The translations under genes were made by a program, and so were the position numbers. A DNA stretch of 64,000 bases from assembly GCA_003255065.1 (NCBI GenBank), contig QAOA01003028.1, positions 1,676,440 to 1,740,439 of the forward strand, given 5' to 3'. Origin of the DNA: Cercis canadensis. Taxonomy: Eukaryota > Streptophyta > Magnoliopsida > Fabales > Fabaceae. Below the pieces are notes generated by a model. It searched no databases. It worked only from the letters and a program-made list of their open reading frames with translations, and had not been told where the DNA came from. The stretch's first letter is position 1. Each line of letters starts with the position of its first letter. Positions 50,600-61,272 of the stretch are shown here, piece by piece.

Positions 50600-51453
50600 A
50601 TGGCAGCCGAAGGAACACACACAAAAACCTCTGTACATATTCGCTCCAACAGCTTTCCCAATTTGAGGAGCATTTACAAAGATTGAAGGCTTCTGAAGCC
50701 ACCTCCTCTTCAACATCATCTGCAATAAGCCACAAACTCAATGGCTTGCAGGATTTGCATGACTGCATAGATAAATTGCTTCAGTTACCAATCACCCAAC
50801 AAGCCTTAGCAAGGGATTGCTGCAATGAACTACTAGAAGGGTCTCTGAGGCTCTTGGATATATGTGGCACTGCTGAAGATGCACTGCTCCAATCAAAGGA
50901 CAGCATACATGAGCTTCAATCAGATGTTCGCAGGAGGAGAGGTAGTGAAAATACATTCACAATTGCAGGTGGAAAATACTTGACATCCAAGAAAAAGGTG
51001 AAGAAGGCAATCCTGAAGACCTTAAGAGACTTGAAGCAAATAAAAAATGAGTTCATCGTACCTCCATCAAACAAAGACAATGAGACATTGTCCATGCTTA
51101 GAACCTTAAAAGAAGCGGAAGCAGCCACTATGAGAACATTAGACTCTTTGTTAATGTTTATCTTCAAGGGACAGTCAAAGCAGATCAGATGGTCAGTAAT
51201 CTCCAAGTTGATGCAACCCAAAAGAGTAGCTTGTGACTCTGAAGAATCAGACACGAATGAATTTGAAAACGTGGATATGGCATTGCAGTCTCTCATCAGT
51301 CTCAAGCCTTTCAACATTGTATCTATTGAGAATTTTCAAAAACGGACGGAAAATTTAGAGATGTGCATTCAGGATCTAGAAGTAGGAGTGGAGTGCCTTT
51401 CAAGGCAACTAATTAGAACCAGAGTTTTCCTTCTCAACATCTTCAACCACTAG
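50600..51453 (+). pseudogene. DUF241 copy A3, frameshifted by a 25-bp deletion
   Basis: The normal A-type start MAAEGTHTKTSVHIRSNSFP is present at 50600. Compared with A2, 25 bp are missing near 50655 (the segment for the SAPHPLVS region). This puts the rest in another frame and stops the first frame within a few codons. The remaining DUF241 domain (QFEEHLQRLKASEATSSS through LLNIFNH) is otherwise open to 51453. No ATG precedes it in that frame. A pseudogene, or a start from a non-AUG or far-internal codon, are the options; the first is more likely. An assembly error is possible. Confidence 0.8.
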
Positions 51454-52712
51454 TTATAGAATATCAGTATAATATTCATGGACACCCAAATTCAATTTTT
51501 CCCCATGAAATCAGATACTTGTACATAAATATGATAATTCTTTGCTTTGTTTCTGAATATTTATTATCCGAGGATCACATTATATCTTCTTACTATACCT
51601 TCATTTCTCATCTTTTCCATTCATTTTTTTACCCTTTTTAGTCCTCCAAAGGAATAAGTGAAAGAAAGAAAAGTTGGACGTATTTTTTCTTTTCATTTTA
51701 ATACTATAATAAAGTTCCCATCAGCCAGCTAAAGTTGAGTATGAAGGAAAACACTAACAGAATAACCTGTTCTTATCATCTTTAATCCAACTGTCTTTGT
51801 AATAAAATGTTATAAATCTGATATGTCTACAGATGTTATATGTACCACAGCCTGTTGGTAATCTTATTTCTAAATGAAGTTTAGTTTCTAGTTTCTACCA
51901 GAAAGAAGTAAATAAAATGAAGGAGGGTGACTAGAAGATAATAATTGGATGCTCTTGGCTGTGGTCAAGGGTTCGAGGTCTAGTGAGAACATTGTTGAGA
52001 GAGAAAAAATCATAATTGCTCTAACCTTAATCTCACACCCAATTGAGTAAAGTGAGAATACTCATAGTATTAACCAAAAAAAATAATAATAATTGGAAAC
52101 TTCTGCAAATCAAGCATTGAGCCCACATTGGATTCAAATCAATTTAAATCCATATAATAGCTGTCAAGAAAACAAACGGTGTTAGGTTTATGATTAAACA
52201 AGTATCAAAATGTCATTACCTGCACATGGACGAGTAATTGCTTAGGATTAATTAGTTCCATGAACTTCGTGCTGCTTGTCATCCTGATACGAGAACAAGC
52301 CAATTAGCAAGTCGGTTTTTGTATCTCAATATATAAATATTTATTATATACTCTTCCTACATTATAGAGACACTATAGAGTAGTTCCTATAATACACAAA
52401 TAATTCAATTATAACTAAAAATAATGCTTATGATTATTTGTCCACACGTGCAGTAGATAAGTCACACATTTAATGTTACATGAAACTTCTATTTGCAAAT
52501 GACAAAATACATGCATTAAATGCAATGAAGAGATAGCATTAATGTCACTCGTGCGGTGCATAAAATAAAGATACAAATATGATTATTGCAAGTGAGTTAA
52601 GGAAAATTAAGATTCTTAGTTGGAGTGTTCCTATACTAGATATTGAATTAATATTTCTTAGGATATGTTTAGATCTGAATCTAAATGAGTTAGCTATCAT
52701 CGATATGTGTTA
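51454..52712. other. Spacer A3-B3 with a SINE and a B-type promoter fragment
   Basis: Gene-free. Contains the SINE at 51950-52085. 52300-52712 resembles the upstream region of other B copies, now joined directly to B3 coding sequence. Confidence 0.55.
51950..52085 (+). mobile_element. Short SINE with 12-bp target duplication
   Basis: A box-B-like GGTTCGAGGTC lies near 51970 and the 3' end is AAAAAAAATAATAAT. ATAATAATTGGA flanks it at 51938-51949 and 52086-52097. Length 136 bp and a poor box A suggest 5' truncation. The AT-rich tail makes the right edge uncertain by a few bases. Confidence 0.55.
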
Positions 52713-53162
52713 AGGCAATCTTCAAAGCCTTGGGGAATTTGAAGGGTGTTGTGAATAAATACAAGTTTTCTCCTGCTAATAAAGACCAGCAAACTGTAGC
52801 CTTGGTTAGCTTGTTAAAAGATGTGGAAGTAGTAACTCTTTCCATATTCGAGTCATCGTTGAATTTCATCTCCGGGTCAACACAATCAAAATCAAGCAAT
52901 TGGTCGTTGGTTTTCAAGCTAATGCACACCAAAAGGGTTGCCTGCATGCAAGAAGTAGATGAGATTGAATTTTACGAAGTAGATGCTGCATTGCAATCCT
53001 TTCTGTTGCCTATGACGAGCAAATCAAGACAACATGAAACATTTACATCGCCAGTTGCAAAATGTGGAGTCATGTATTCAAGATTTCGTAGAAGGACTTG
53101 AGATATTGTTTAGGCGATTTATCAAAATTGGAGTTGCCCTTCTTAACATCCTCAATCATTAG
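52713..53162 (+). pseudogene. DUF241 copy B3, 5'-deleted and frameshifted
   Basis: B-type upstream sequence ending GATATGTGTTAAG at about 52714 runs straight into coding sequence for KALGNLKGVVNKYKF, so about the first half of the protein (and its leader) is deleted. An extra A near 53027 then shifts the frame after TSKS. The other frame completes the family ending (FIKIGVALLNILNH, stop at 53160). No functional product expected. Confidence 0.85.
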
Positions 53163-54135
53163 GTGAACAAATTGAGGGCATCAAATTTTGTAATTATGTC
53201 TTAGAAATTAGCTTCTCATATACACGTGTACATTATAAACGTCTATTTAGTTGTCATTTTGCTGTTATGTTGTTGACTTCCTATCTTTGTGTACATTTAC
53301 TTTACCAATAACTTTAGCACTTAAACACGTATTTTGTTTCACAAAATTGACAAACAAAGCCTGAGTTTTCCAAGGAGAGCTTTATTCTTAGTTGTTGCTA
53401 GTTAAGGGTATTTTTGGAGGAAAAAAAAAAAAGTGCCACCCCACAAAAATAGACCTATTAGGAATGGGCCCCATACAAACAGGACCTCAGCATAATTTTC
53501 TCAAGAATAATATAATTACCTCAATTGCTCCTAATGCACAAATAGGAAAGAAATCAACCAAATAAAATCAGCATAATGATTTAAGAGTAAGATAGCTAAG
53601 AGACTAAGGGGTCAATTATAATTGTATATTGATTTTTGATATCTTTTATGTAATTTTCATTCCAAGCCCCATGATTACATCGTGTAGTCTTTGGTAATTA
53701 CTAATTGGCGAGCTGAGTTACACGTTCATATCATGTTTTTCTTGTAGTAAAGTAATAGCGTTCTGCAGCAAAAACTGAAACTTGGAAACGTAGTTAAATT
53801 TACTGTGTGAACAAAAGTGCTTTAGGCAATCCTAATGCATAAAATAGAAAAGAAATCAACCAAATAAAATCAACATAATGATTTATAGGAGTAGGACAGC
53901 TAAGGGGTCAATTATAATTGTATATTGATTTTTAATATCTTTTATGTAATCTTCATAGCTATTAATTTTAGGGATTTTATTTGGTTATTTCAGATAATTT
54001 TAGGAAACTTATATCTTTTCTTAGGCGTCAAGGAACTCTAACTCCTTTCTCCCCCTTCCCTGTCATATTTTGAGCGCCAGAAGAGACTGAGAGAGTATAG
54101 TTCAGTTGTTGAAGCAGAGTCACGATACTCATGCA
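53163..54135. other. Spacer with a 125-bp direct repeat
   Basis: Gene-free. Two copies of a 120-130 bp block lie at 53540-53670 and 53838-53960 (shared GAAATCAACCAAATAAAATC and GGGGTCAATTATAATTG). Sequence between them resembles the RPS25 3' flank. Confidence 0.6.
53540..53960. repeat. Spaced direct repeat, about 125 bp units
   Basis: Units at 53540-53670 and 53838-53960 match over most of their length with small indels. They could be ends of a decayed element or a local duplication; no terminal signature seen. Confidence 0.6.
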
Positions 54136-55077
54136 ATGAGGCTTATCAGAAAACCCTCTTTTTTCAAGCGAAAAACTTCATCTGTATGCAGATTCAGATG
54201 TTGGGACCAACTTCCCAGAGACTTAATGGAATTGATAATCCAGCGGCTGAGTTTCTCTGATAGAAACCGTGTGAAAAGGGTTTGCAAGTCATGGAGATCA
54301 TTGCTTCTCCACAACAACACACCCAAAAGGAAATACTCATTTTTAGTGCTGCCACACGGACCAAATAGCAAACACCTAAGATGCTTTTCTGTATCAGATG
54401 CTACAAGCATTAAACTGAACCTACCCAAGTCACTGCAAGGAGGGTCTTTATCGCCAAACAAAGGAGTTATAGAAGATTCCTTGTAGCAAGACCTGAAGCA
54501 GAAGCAGATATCATTCTGTTTAATCCAGATTCGGGAAAAATTTTGCAACTTGCTCCGCTCTCAACAATCCCCTGTTTTCATAAATTCCTAAAACACAAAC
54601 GTCATCCCTTAACTCTACCATCTTTCATCTCACAGATAAAGATACCCTCCTCCTCCTCCTCCTCAGGCTCAGAACCTTGGAATGCCATGGTAGCAGCATT
54701 TTTCGTGGAGGGTAGTAATGCTGTGTTGGGATTGTGCAAACCTGGAAACAAACACTGCAACATCATCTCTGACGTGGGGAATTACACTGAGTTGTCGTTT
54801 TTAGATGGAGAGCTGTGTCTACTAAGCAAAACGGCAGATGAAACTGGATATTACAGGCTTGACTTAGCTAATGGTGAAGGTGAAAAAGAGAACTTAGGAG
54901 TAAGAATAATCCGTAATCGAGGTCCTGATAGGGTCGTTTTGCCTCAACGGCAAGTTCTAAATGACCACTTTGAAATTGTTACCGATGGCTTCTATGAGAG
55001 GTATTTGGCTGAATCGGCTAAGGGGGAATCAAGGAACTAAATGTCGTGTCGAGGTACCGTTTCGGTCACTCAAGAAA
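54136..55077 (+). pseudogene. F-box gene (DUF295-like), frameshifted
   Basis: ATG 54136 opens a frame with the F-box core WDQLPRDLMELIIQRLSF, SDRNRVKRVCKSWRSLL (about residues 27-60) and the start of the C-terminal domain, then stops at 54486. One base over, LVARPEAEADIILFNPDSGK continues the same domain from about 54479 and goes on to GFYERYLAESAKGE. Near 55030 another frame gives KELNVVSRYRFG, the expected next block. Two frameshifts and loss of homology after about 55077 point to a pseudogene. F-box proteins with this domain recruit substrates to SCF ubiquitin ligases. The CTCCTCCTC run at about 54650-54664 encodes a Ser tract. Confidence 0.75.
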
Positions 55078-55420
55078 CGAAAACGTTTCGGAAACGTTTC
55101 GAAAATTTCGTGGAAACGGAAGATTTTTTAAGAAACGTTTTAAGTAATTTTAAGCAATAACTTTTTTTAATTTTAAAAGATTCTAACATAATAATAGTGA
55201 TAAAAATTTCGTGGACTGAGGATGCTGTCATGACTCATGACCCAGTAGCCCCAAAGGAATGACCGAATCCGGAGTATCCTCTTTCTTTGTCTTCGACTAA
55301 CTTCTATTTCCACATACGCCACCTCTGACCTGTCTTCTTCCTCATCTGCCACATTTCATCCTCATCTCTCTCTCTCTCTCTCTCTCTAATCTCTTTCTCT
55401 CTCTACAGGGAACAACCGCC
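55041..55420. other. Spacer with an AAACGTTTCG cluster and a CT-run
   Basis: 55070-55140 contains several palindromic AAACGTTTCG-like units. A (CT) microsatellite at about 55365-55386 lies in the leader of the next gene. Confidence 0.5.
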
Positions 55421-56278
55421 ATGGCAACCGAGCGAGGAGCTCCCCTCGATCTCTGGGCCGTTCTCTTCGAATCAAAGCGCATCATCAACGCTCACTCCTG
55501 CCACTTCCTCGCTCTGTCTATCATCTTCCTCCTCCCCCTCTCCTTCTCCCTCATCGTCTACCCCACCCTCCAAGAGCTCCTCAGCGATTCCTTCACAAAC
55601 CCCACCTCCAAGATCCTCCTCCGTTTCAGTTTCCAAGACCAACCAATTACCAAAAATACCATTTTTTTCTCTCTTATATACTCCCTGTTCGTTCTCATTA
55701 TCTCCCTCTGTGCCCTTGGCACCATCAGCTACAGCGTCTTTCACGGCTTCTATGGCCGACCCGTCAAGCTCATCTCCGCTATCAAATCCCTCTTCATCTC
55801 CTTCTTCCCCNNNNNNNNNNNNNNNNNNNNNNNNNNNNNNNNNNNNNNNNNNNNNNNNNNNNNNNNNNNNNNNNNNNNNNNNNNNNNNNNNNNNNNNNNN
55901 NNNNNNNNNNNNNNNNNNNNNNNNNNNNNNNNNNNNNNNNNNNNNNNNNNNNNNNNNNNNNNNNNNNNNNNNNNNNNNNNNNNNNNNNNNNNNNNNNNNN
56001 NNNNNNNNNNNNNNNNNNNNNNNNNNNNNNNNNNNNNNNNNNNNNNNNNNNNNNNNNNNNNNNNNNNNNNNNNNNNNNNNNNNNNNNNNNNNNNNNNNNN
56101 NNNNNNNNNNNNNNNNNNNNNNNNNNNNNNNNNNNNNNNNNNNNNNNNNNNNNNNNNNNNNNNNNNNNNNNNNNNNNNNNNNNNNNNNNNNNNNNNNNNN
56201 NNNNNNNNNNNNNNNNNNNNNNNNNNNNNNNNNNNNNNNNNNNNNCCTGCTTTCTACAATGGGTTGGCTGATTGTTGA
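55421..56278 (+). CDS. Plant multi-pass membrane protein, interrupted by assembly gap
   Basis: The first 130 codons are open: MATERGAPLDLWAVLFESKR, a hydrophobic segment at about 29-48 (LALSIIFLLPLSFSLI), a loop, a second segment at about 82-106 (FFSLIYSLFVLIISLCALG) and GFYGRPVKLI. This looks like a plant-specific uncharacterised membrane family. Then 435 N follow (55811-56245). If the gap length is exact, the frame resumes PAFYNGLADC and stops at 56278, giving about 285 residues. Gap length may be only an estimate, so the end is uncertain. Codon usage is more C-ending than in neighbours. Confidence 0.65.
   Translation: MATERGAPLDLWAVLFESKRIINAHSCHFLALSIIFLLPLSFSLIVYPTLQELLSDSFTNPTSKILLRFSFQDQPITKNTIFFSLIYSLFVLIISLCALGTISYSVFHGFYGRPVKLISAIKSLFISFFPXXXXXXXXXXXXXXXXXXXXXXXXXXXXXXXXXXXXXXXXXXXXXXXXXXXXXXXXXXXXXXXXXXXXXXXXXXXXXXXXXXXXXXXXXXXXXXXXXXXXXXXXXXXXXXXXXXXXXXXXXXXXXXXXXXXXXXXXXXXXXXXXXPAFYNGLADC
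55811..56245. other. Assembly gap (435 N)
   Basis: Run of unknown bases inside the membrane-protein gene. No statement can be made about its content or true length. Confidence 0.99.
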
Positions 56279-57163
56279 GACTGATTAAGGTTGTGAACAG
56301 GTACCTTATCATGAACTTATTGCAAGTAATGACATAATCTAGTTGCCTCCATTTTTGGCAAGAAGAAAATCGTCAACATGTTACATGTATCTTCTGTTAA
56401 TTGCAATAAATCATACATGTTTTTTTTATGATTTTGTTTCTTTTTCCCTTTGCTCTAGTGTATATTCTTTTATCACAAACGCATATTTACTTTGAAAATA
56501 AGTTATTTCAGATGCGAGTGATTGAAGAATGTCCTAGCTAATCCTATAACTCAAGGCAAGAGTAATACATGAACATCATGTCTTAGACTTACTAATTTGG
56601 ATGAATTAAGGTAAACTAATTGGGGAGAGCAGCTAAGTTTTTACTAGTACCGTTAGTAGTATCTATGCTTCATGAGAGGTAAAAGTTATTATAACTGTGG
56701 ATTTATTTAGTTTTGGACAGTGCAGAGGAACTTTATTTTTATATTACAGTGGATACAAGTGATGCAGCACATCACATGTTTCCCTGCGTGCAGCAGATCA
56801 GTCACATTTATTGCTATATCAAACTTCCATTCGAATAAGACAAAACTGTATATATGCATAGATGGCAATGAAGAAAGACTCGTGTGTTAGATATAATTAT
56901 TAGCGTGGGTTAAGGAAAAATGAAGTGTGAGTTGGAGTGTCCCTGTGGAAGAAGCATTGCATTAACATTTCTGAGATTATGTTAGATTTGAATCTAAATC
57001 AGTTAGCATTTATTGATACGTGTTAAGATGAGATGAGATTCCTTTTGTCTCTCATACTCACAATATATATATTGAACTAACCCCATGGAAAGAATGCAGA
57101 TCCGTAGAATCAATTGTATAGTAGTTATTCAACCTCAAGGCCTTTCTCTTCTCTTGAGGAAAA
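56279..57163. other. Spacer with the B4 promoter
   Basis: Gene-free. TTGTCTCT at 57045 and TATATATAT at 57064 form the B-type core promoter, with a CT-rich leader. Confidence 0.55.
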
Positions 57164-58054
57164 ATGGCAGCCTTTCCTTTGAACCCAAAATCCCACTCCC
57201 AAGCTCGTTCAAACAGCTTGCCCTCTGAACCACACCCTCTCATTCTACAATGCAATGAACACTTGAGCAGATTAGAGGCATCAAATGCAACCTGCTCTTC
57301 ATCTTCATTGCTCAGCCTTAAAGTAACTGGGCTCCATGATCTGCATGATTGGGTTGAAAAATTGGTTCAGCTGCCCCATACTCAACAAGTCCTTGTCCAA
57401 GAGCATCAAGAGAAATGGGTAAATGAGCTTTTGGATGGATCTTTAAGGCTCTTGGATGTATGCACTGCAGCCAAGGATGCCCTTCTGCATACAAAGGAAT
57501 GCGCACGAGAACTTCAATCAATCATAAGAAGAAAAAGGGGAGGTGAAGTGGAGATCACAGCAGAGGCAAGAAAATACTTGACCTCAAGAAAGATAGTGAG
57601 AAAGGCAGTCATAAAAGCCTTGGGGAATTTGAAGGGTGTTGCAAATAAATCCAAATTCTCTCCTAGCAACAAAGACCATCAAACCATGGCCTTATTTGGC
57701 TTGTTAAAAGATGTGGAAGTAGCCACTCTCTCCATATTTGAGTCACTGTTGAAATTTATCTCTGGGCCAACACAACCAAAAGCAAGCAATTGGTCTTTGG
57801 TTTCCAAGCTGATGCAAACTAAGAGGGTTGCCTGCACAGAAGAAGCAGATGAGAATGAATTTGCCAAAGTAGATGCCGCACTGCAGTCCTTTGTATTTCA
57901 TGTCACAAGCAAGCCAGACAACATGAACCATTTGCAAAACCAGTTGGAAAATTTGGAGTCATGCATTCAAGACTTTGTAGAAGGACTTGAGACTCTGTTT
58001 AGGAGATTTATCAAAATTAGAGTTGCCCTTCTTAACATCATTAATCATTATTAG
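57164..58054 (+). CDS. DUF241 (BPS1-like) protein, copy B4
   Basis: Intronless, 296 residues, B-type. Starts MAAFPLNPKSHSQARSNSLP. Nearly identical to B2 across the middle and C-terminal parts. The usual ending LNILNH is LNIINHY, the stop being displaced by one codon. The basic cluster is RRKRGGE. Intact frame. Confidence 0.9.
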   Translation: MAAFPLNPKSHSQARSNSLPSEPHPLILQCNEHLSRLEASNATCSSSSLLSLKVTGLHDLHDWVEKLVQLPHTQQVLVQEHQEKWVNELLDGSLRLLDVCTAAKDALLHTKECARELQSIIRRKRGGEVEITAEARKYLTSRKIVRKAVIKALGNLKGVANKSKFSPSNKDHQTMALFGLLKDVEVATLSIFESLLKFISGPTQPKASNWSLVSKLMQTKRVACTEEADENEFAKVDAALQSFVFHVTSKPDNMNHLQNQLENLESCIQDFVEGLETLFRRFIKIRVALLNIINHY

Positions 58055-59149
58055 AACAAATAAGGGCATCAAATTTTTGTAATTATATCATAGAATTAGT
58101 TTCTCGTATACAATTGTACATGAAAAACATTAATCTAGTTGTCTTTTGGTTAATAAACTTAATACTCTTACTCAATCTTTTGCCTTTATGTTTTGAATTT
58201 CTCTTTTGCCAAACATTTGCTTGAACATGAGTGTCTCACATACATGCAAATATGATAAAAATATTTCGGATGGCTGTATATATTATCTGAGGATAGAAGA
58301 ATTGGAAAATATAAAATTATATGAATGTCTATAACAGTATGATCATTCAGCCCATTTTGGAATAACTGTAATTGTTGTCTGTAATCAACCTCTTAATGTA
58401 AATGTGTTTTTTTAAGTTCTGATATTCCTACACATTTCCTACCAAACTATTGCTAGTTATTTAAATTATGATGTGTCTCTGTATTTGTATGTATATGAAA
58501 GAGCTGTTGCTACTTTAAAAGGAGAAGCAGAAGTTAAAAATCTTCATAAATCAAGCATTGAGTCCACATATTGGAAATTATTTGAATCAATGCCAAAGAT
58601 GTCAGATTACAAGTGCCTTTAGGTTGATGATTGAACCATTATTAAAGTTTTGTTGTCCTGACATGTATGAGCCACTGGGTCAAATTTTATACGCAGAACA
58701 TTTATAGAAACGTGCATTGTTGTCTTCCTGTTATGGAGCAAGCTAATTAGTAAGTCTGAATCCTCCTTAATTATGCAGGTACTAATTAATCACATAAAAA
58801 AAAAATAATAATACACTAATTAATAAGGCTGAGAATTCACATGCAGATGAGGCATCATGGCCAGCGAGACCGCAGCCTTCGCTTTAGCAATCACACCAGA
58901 GCACTCGTGCAGATGAGACTGAAATTAATATTAAATGGAAGTTCTGTAAGCAATGTTTCTCTTCTGTTAGACATAATACAAAAAATAATGTGATTATCAT
59001 ACAAATGATGGGGGGACAGGAAAAAGAAAAAGAAAAAAAGAAGAAATATGAGTTGGAGAGCTTCAGTGTTGGAGACATTGCACCAACATTTATTTGGGAG
59101 TTTGGAACAAACTGTGTAATCATCTTGCAGCCCTCTCTAAGAAGGTAAA
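58055..59149. other. Spacer B4-A4 with a chimeric promoter
   Basis: Gene-free. 58850-59085 resembles the upstream region of B5 (for example ATGAGTTGGAGAGCTTC). It is joined to an A-type leader (GAACAAACTGTGTAATCATC). The A-type TATA box and TTGTCTCC motif are missing. Confidence 0.55.
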
Positions 59150-60033
59150 ATGGCTAACACAGAAACAAACACCAAGGCCTTTATGCATATTCGCTCCAAC
59201 AGCTTGCCTTCTGCACCTCATCCCCTTGTATCACAATTTGAGGAGCATTTGCACAGATTGAAGGCTTCTGAAGCAACTTCCTCATCATCATTGAGCCATA
59301 AACTCAATGACTTGCAGGATTTGCATGGCTGCATTGATAAGTTTCTTCAATTGCAAGTCATCCAACAAGCCTTAGAAGAAGAGTGTTGCAAGAAATGGGT
59401 TGATGAACAAATGGAAAGATCTGTGAGGCTCTTAGACTTTTGCTGTACTGCTAAAGATGCATTACTGCAATCAAAGGAAAGCTTGCATGAACTTCAATCA
59501 GTTGTTCGCAGGAAAAGAGGTAGTGAAATTGCATTCACAGTTGAGAGTAGCAAATACTTGGCATCTAGGAAGAAGGTGAAGAAGGCAATTCTGAAGGACT
59601 TCGGAATTTGAAGGGAATTAAAAATGGGTTCTTTTTATCTCCTTCAAACCAAGACAATGAGTCATTTTCAGTGATGAGCATCTTGAGAGAAGCAGAAGCA
59701 GTCACTATAACCTCATTAGAATCGTTACTGATTTCATCTCTAGGACGAAGGGACAATCAAAGAAGAGCACATGGTCTGTAGTCACAAATTTGCTACACCC
59801 CAAAAGAGTAGCTTGTGACTCTCAAGAATCAGAAACTAATGACTGAGAAAGTGGATGCGGCATTGCAAACTCTTATCTGTTACAAGCCTTGCAATGTTAT
59901 GTCTTTTGAAAATTTCCAAACCCATATGGAAGATTTAGAGTCTTGCGTTGGCTACTTAGAAGAAGGACTTGAGAGGCTTCATAGGCAATTGATTAGAACC
60001 AGAGTTTCCCTTCTCAACATCCTTCATCAGTAG
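59150..60033 (+). pseudogene. DUF241 copy A4, multiply frameshifted
   Basis: A-type start MANTETNTKAFMHIRSNSLP. The frame is open to 59611, where a 1-bp deletion near 59602 (GACTTCGGAATTTG against GCCTTCAGGAATTTG in A5) ends it. A second shift lies near 59730 and a third, a loss of about two bases, near 59840 (AATGACTGAG). The final frame completes RTRVSLLNILHQ. Otherwise it is very similar to A5. The promoter is also abnormal. Confidence 0.85.
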
Positions 60034-61272
60034 CTGAAGATTAACAATATGTACATAAAAATCATACTTGTAAATGAATATGGTTAGATGTTTTTTCAGA
60101 TGAAGTGTACATATATTATCTGAACATCAAATTATTGCTATTATTCAACTTACCCTTGTTCTTTTTTTTTTTTTCACTATATAGCTTCCTCTTCTAAGTT
60201 TTCATGCTTCTTTGAAGTCCGACTTTAAATTAACAAAGGGAAAAAGAGAAAAAGGTTTCACATATTAGAAAAACCAGTAATTACAGTTTCTGTCATTAAA
60301 ATGGTAGCACCTGTTTGTGTCAATGGCAAAATTATAATTTTCTTTTAGCTTGATAATTAAGGCATTATCAAAATTGTGTTGCCCTCACATGTACGAGTCA
60401 CATGGCTCAAATTTTAATTGCAGAATCAGTAAAATGAACAACATGCATTGCTGTCTTTCTGTTACTTGGAAAGGTAATTAGCAAGTCTATTCTATTTGAC
60501 ATATAGGTTGGTTTATGTGTAGCATCTTCCAACGTTGTGGACAGACAGCAAAGCAACGTCAACAACAATAATAATAACTAAGTTTCCAAAACACAAGATA
60601 ATTGTGGCATGATAATAGTTATGCAGAATATGTGCTTCTTACACCAAAAGAAGCATCCTCAGCGGGATCCCTGCCTTTGTTTTAGCCAAAACACTAGTCC
60701 ACACGTGCAAATGATGAAAGTTTTCTTTGCAAATCAATTGCAATAAAGCAACCAATGGCATTAACCAATGCCATTCAAATAATAATGTCATGAGAAGAAA
60801 ACAACAAGTATGAGTTGGAGAGCTTCCTTGTTGGAGAGCATGCCAAGCGGGGCCCCTGCCTTTGTTCTAGCCATCAGAAAATGCCATGCGTCCAAATGAA
60901 TCACATTTTTTTATGTCAAATGGAAGTCTTCTTTGCAAAAGCAATTGCAATGAAGCAACCAATTCATGCGTTAGATATAATTCAATTAATAATGTGATGT
61001 GATGATCATACGAGTGAGGAACAAAACAGAAGTAGTATGAGTTGGAGAGCTTCCTTGAGGGAGACATTGCTCTAACAATTATGTGATGGTGTTTAGATTC
61101 AAATCTGATTATTAATTACAAATCATTGAGATTTGTTAAGATGAGATTCCTTGTGTCTCCTCCTATACCATAATATATATTCAGCAGAAGCCAATTGAAG
61201 GAAGGCAGAGATCCAAACACACAATTCTACATTCAATCTCAAAACAAGCCCTTTCTCTTCTCTTGAGAAAAA
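60034..61272. other. Spacer A4-B5 with duplicated upstream block and B5 promoter
   Basis: Gene-free. Two tandem copies of an approximately 190-bp block (about 60658-60838 and 60845-61058) share CCTGCCTTTGTT, TTCTTTGCAAA, AAGCAACCAAT and ATGAGTTGGAGAGCTTCC. GTGTCTCC at 61153 and TATATAT at 61174 form the core promoter. Confidence 0.55.
60658..61058. repeat. Tandem duplication upstream of DUF241 B5
   Basis: Two diverged copies of about 190 bp in direct orientation; a third related copy lies upstream of A4 at about 58850-59085. Confidence 0.6.

Noticed and set aside
51960-51980. tRNA gene
   Set aside because: Only a box-B-like sequence is present; no cloverleaf. Better explained as a SINE.
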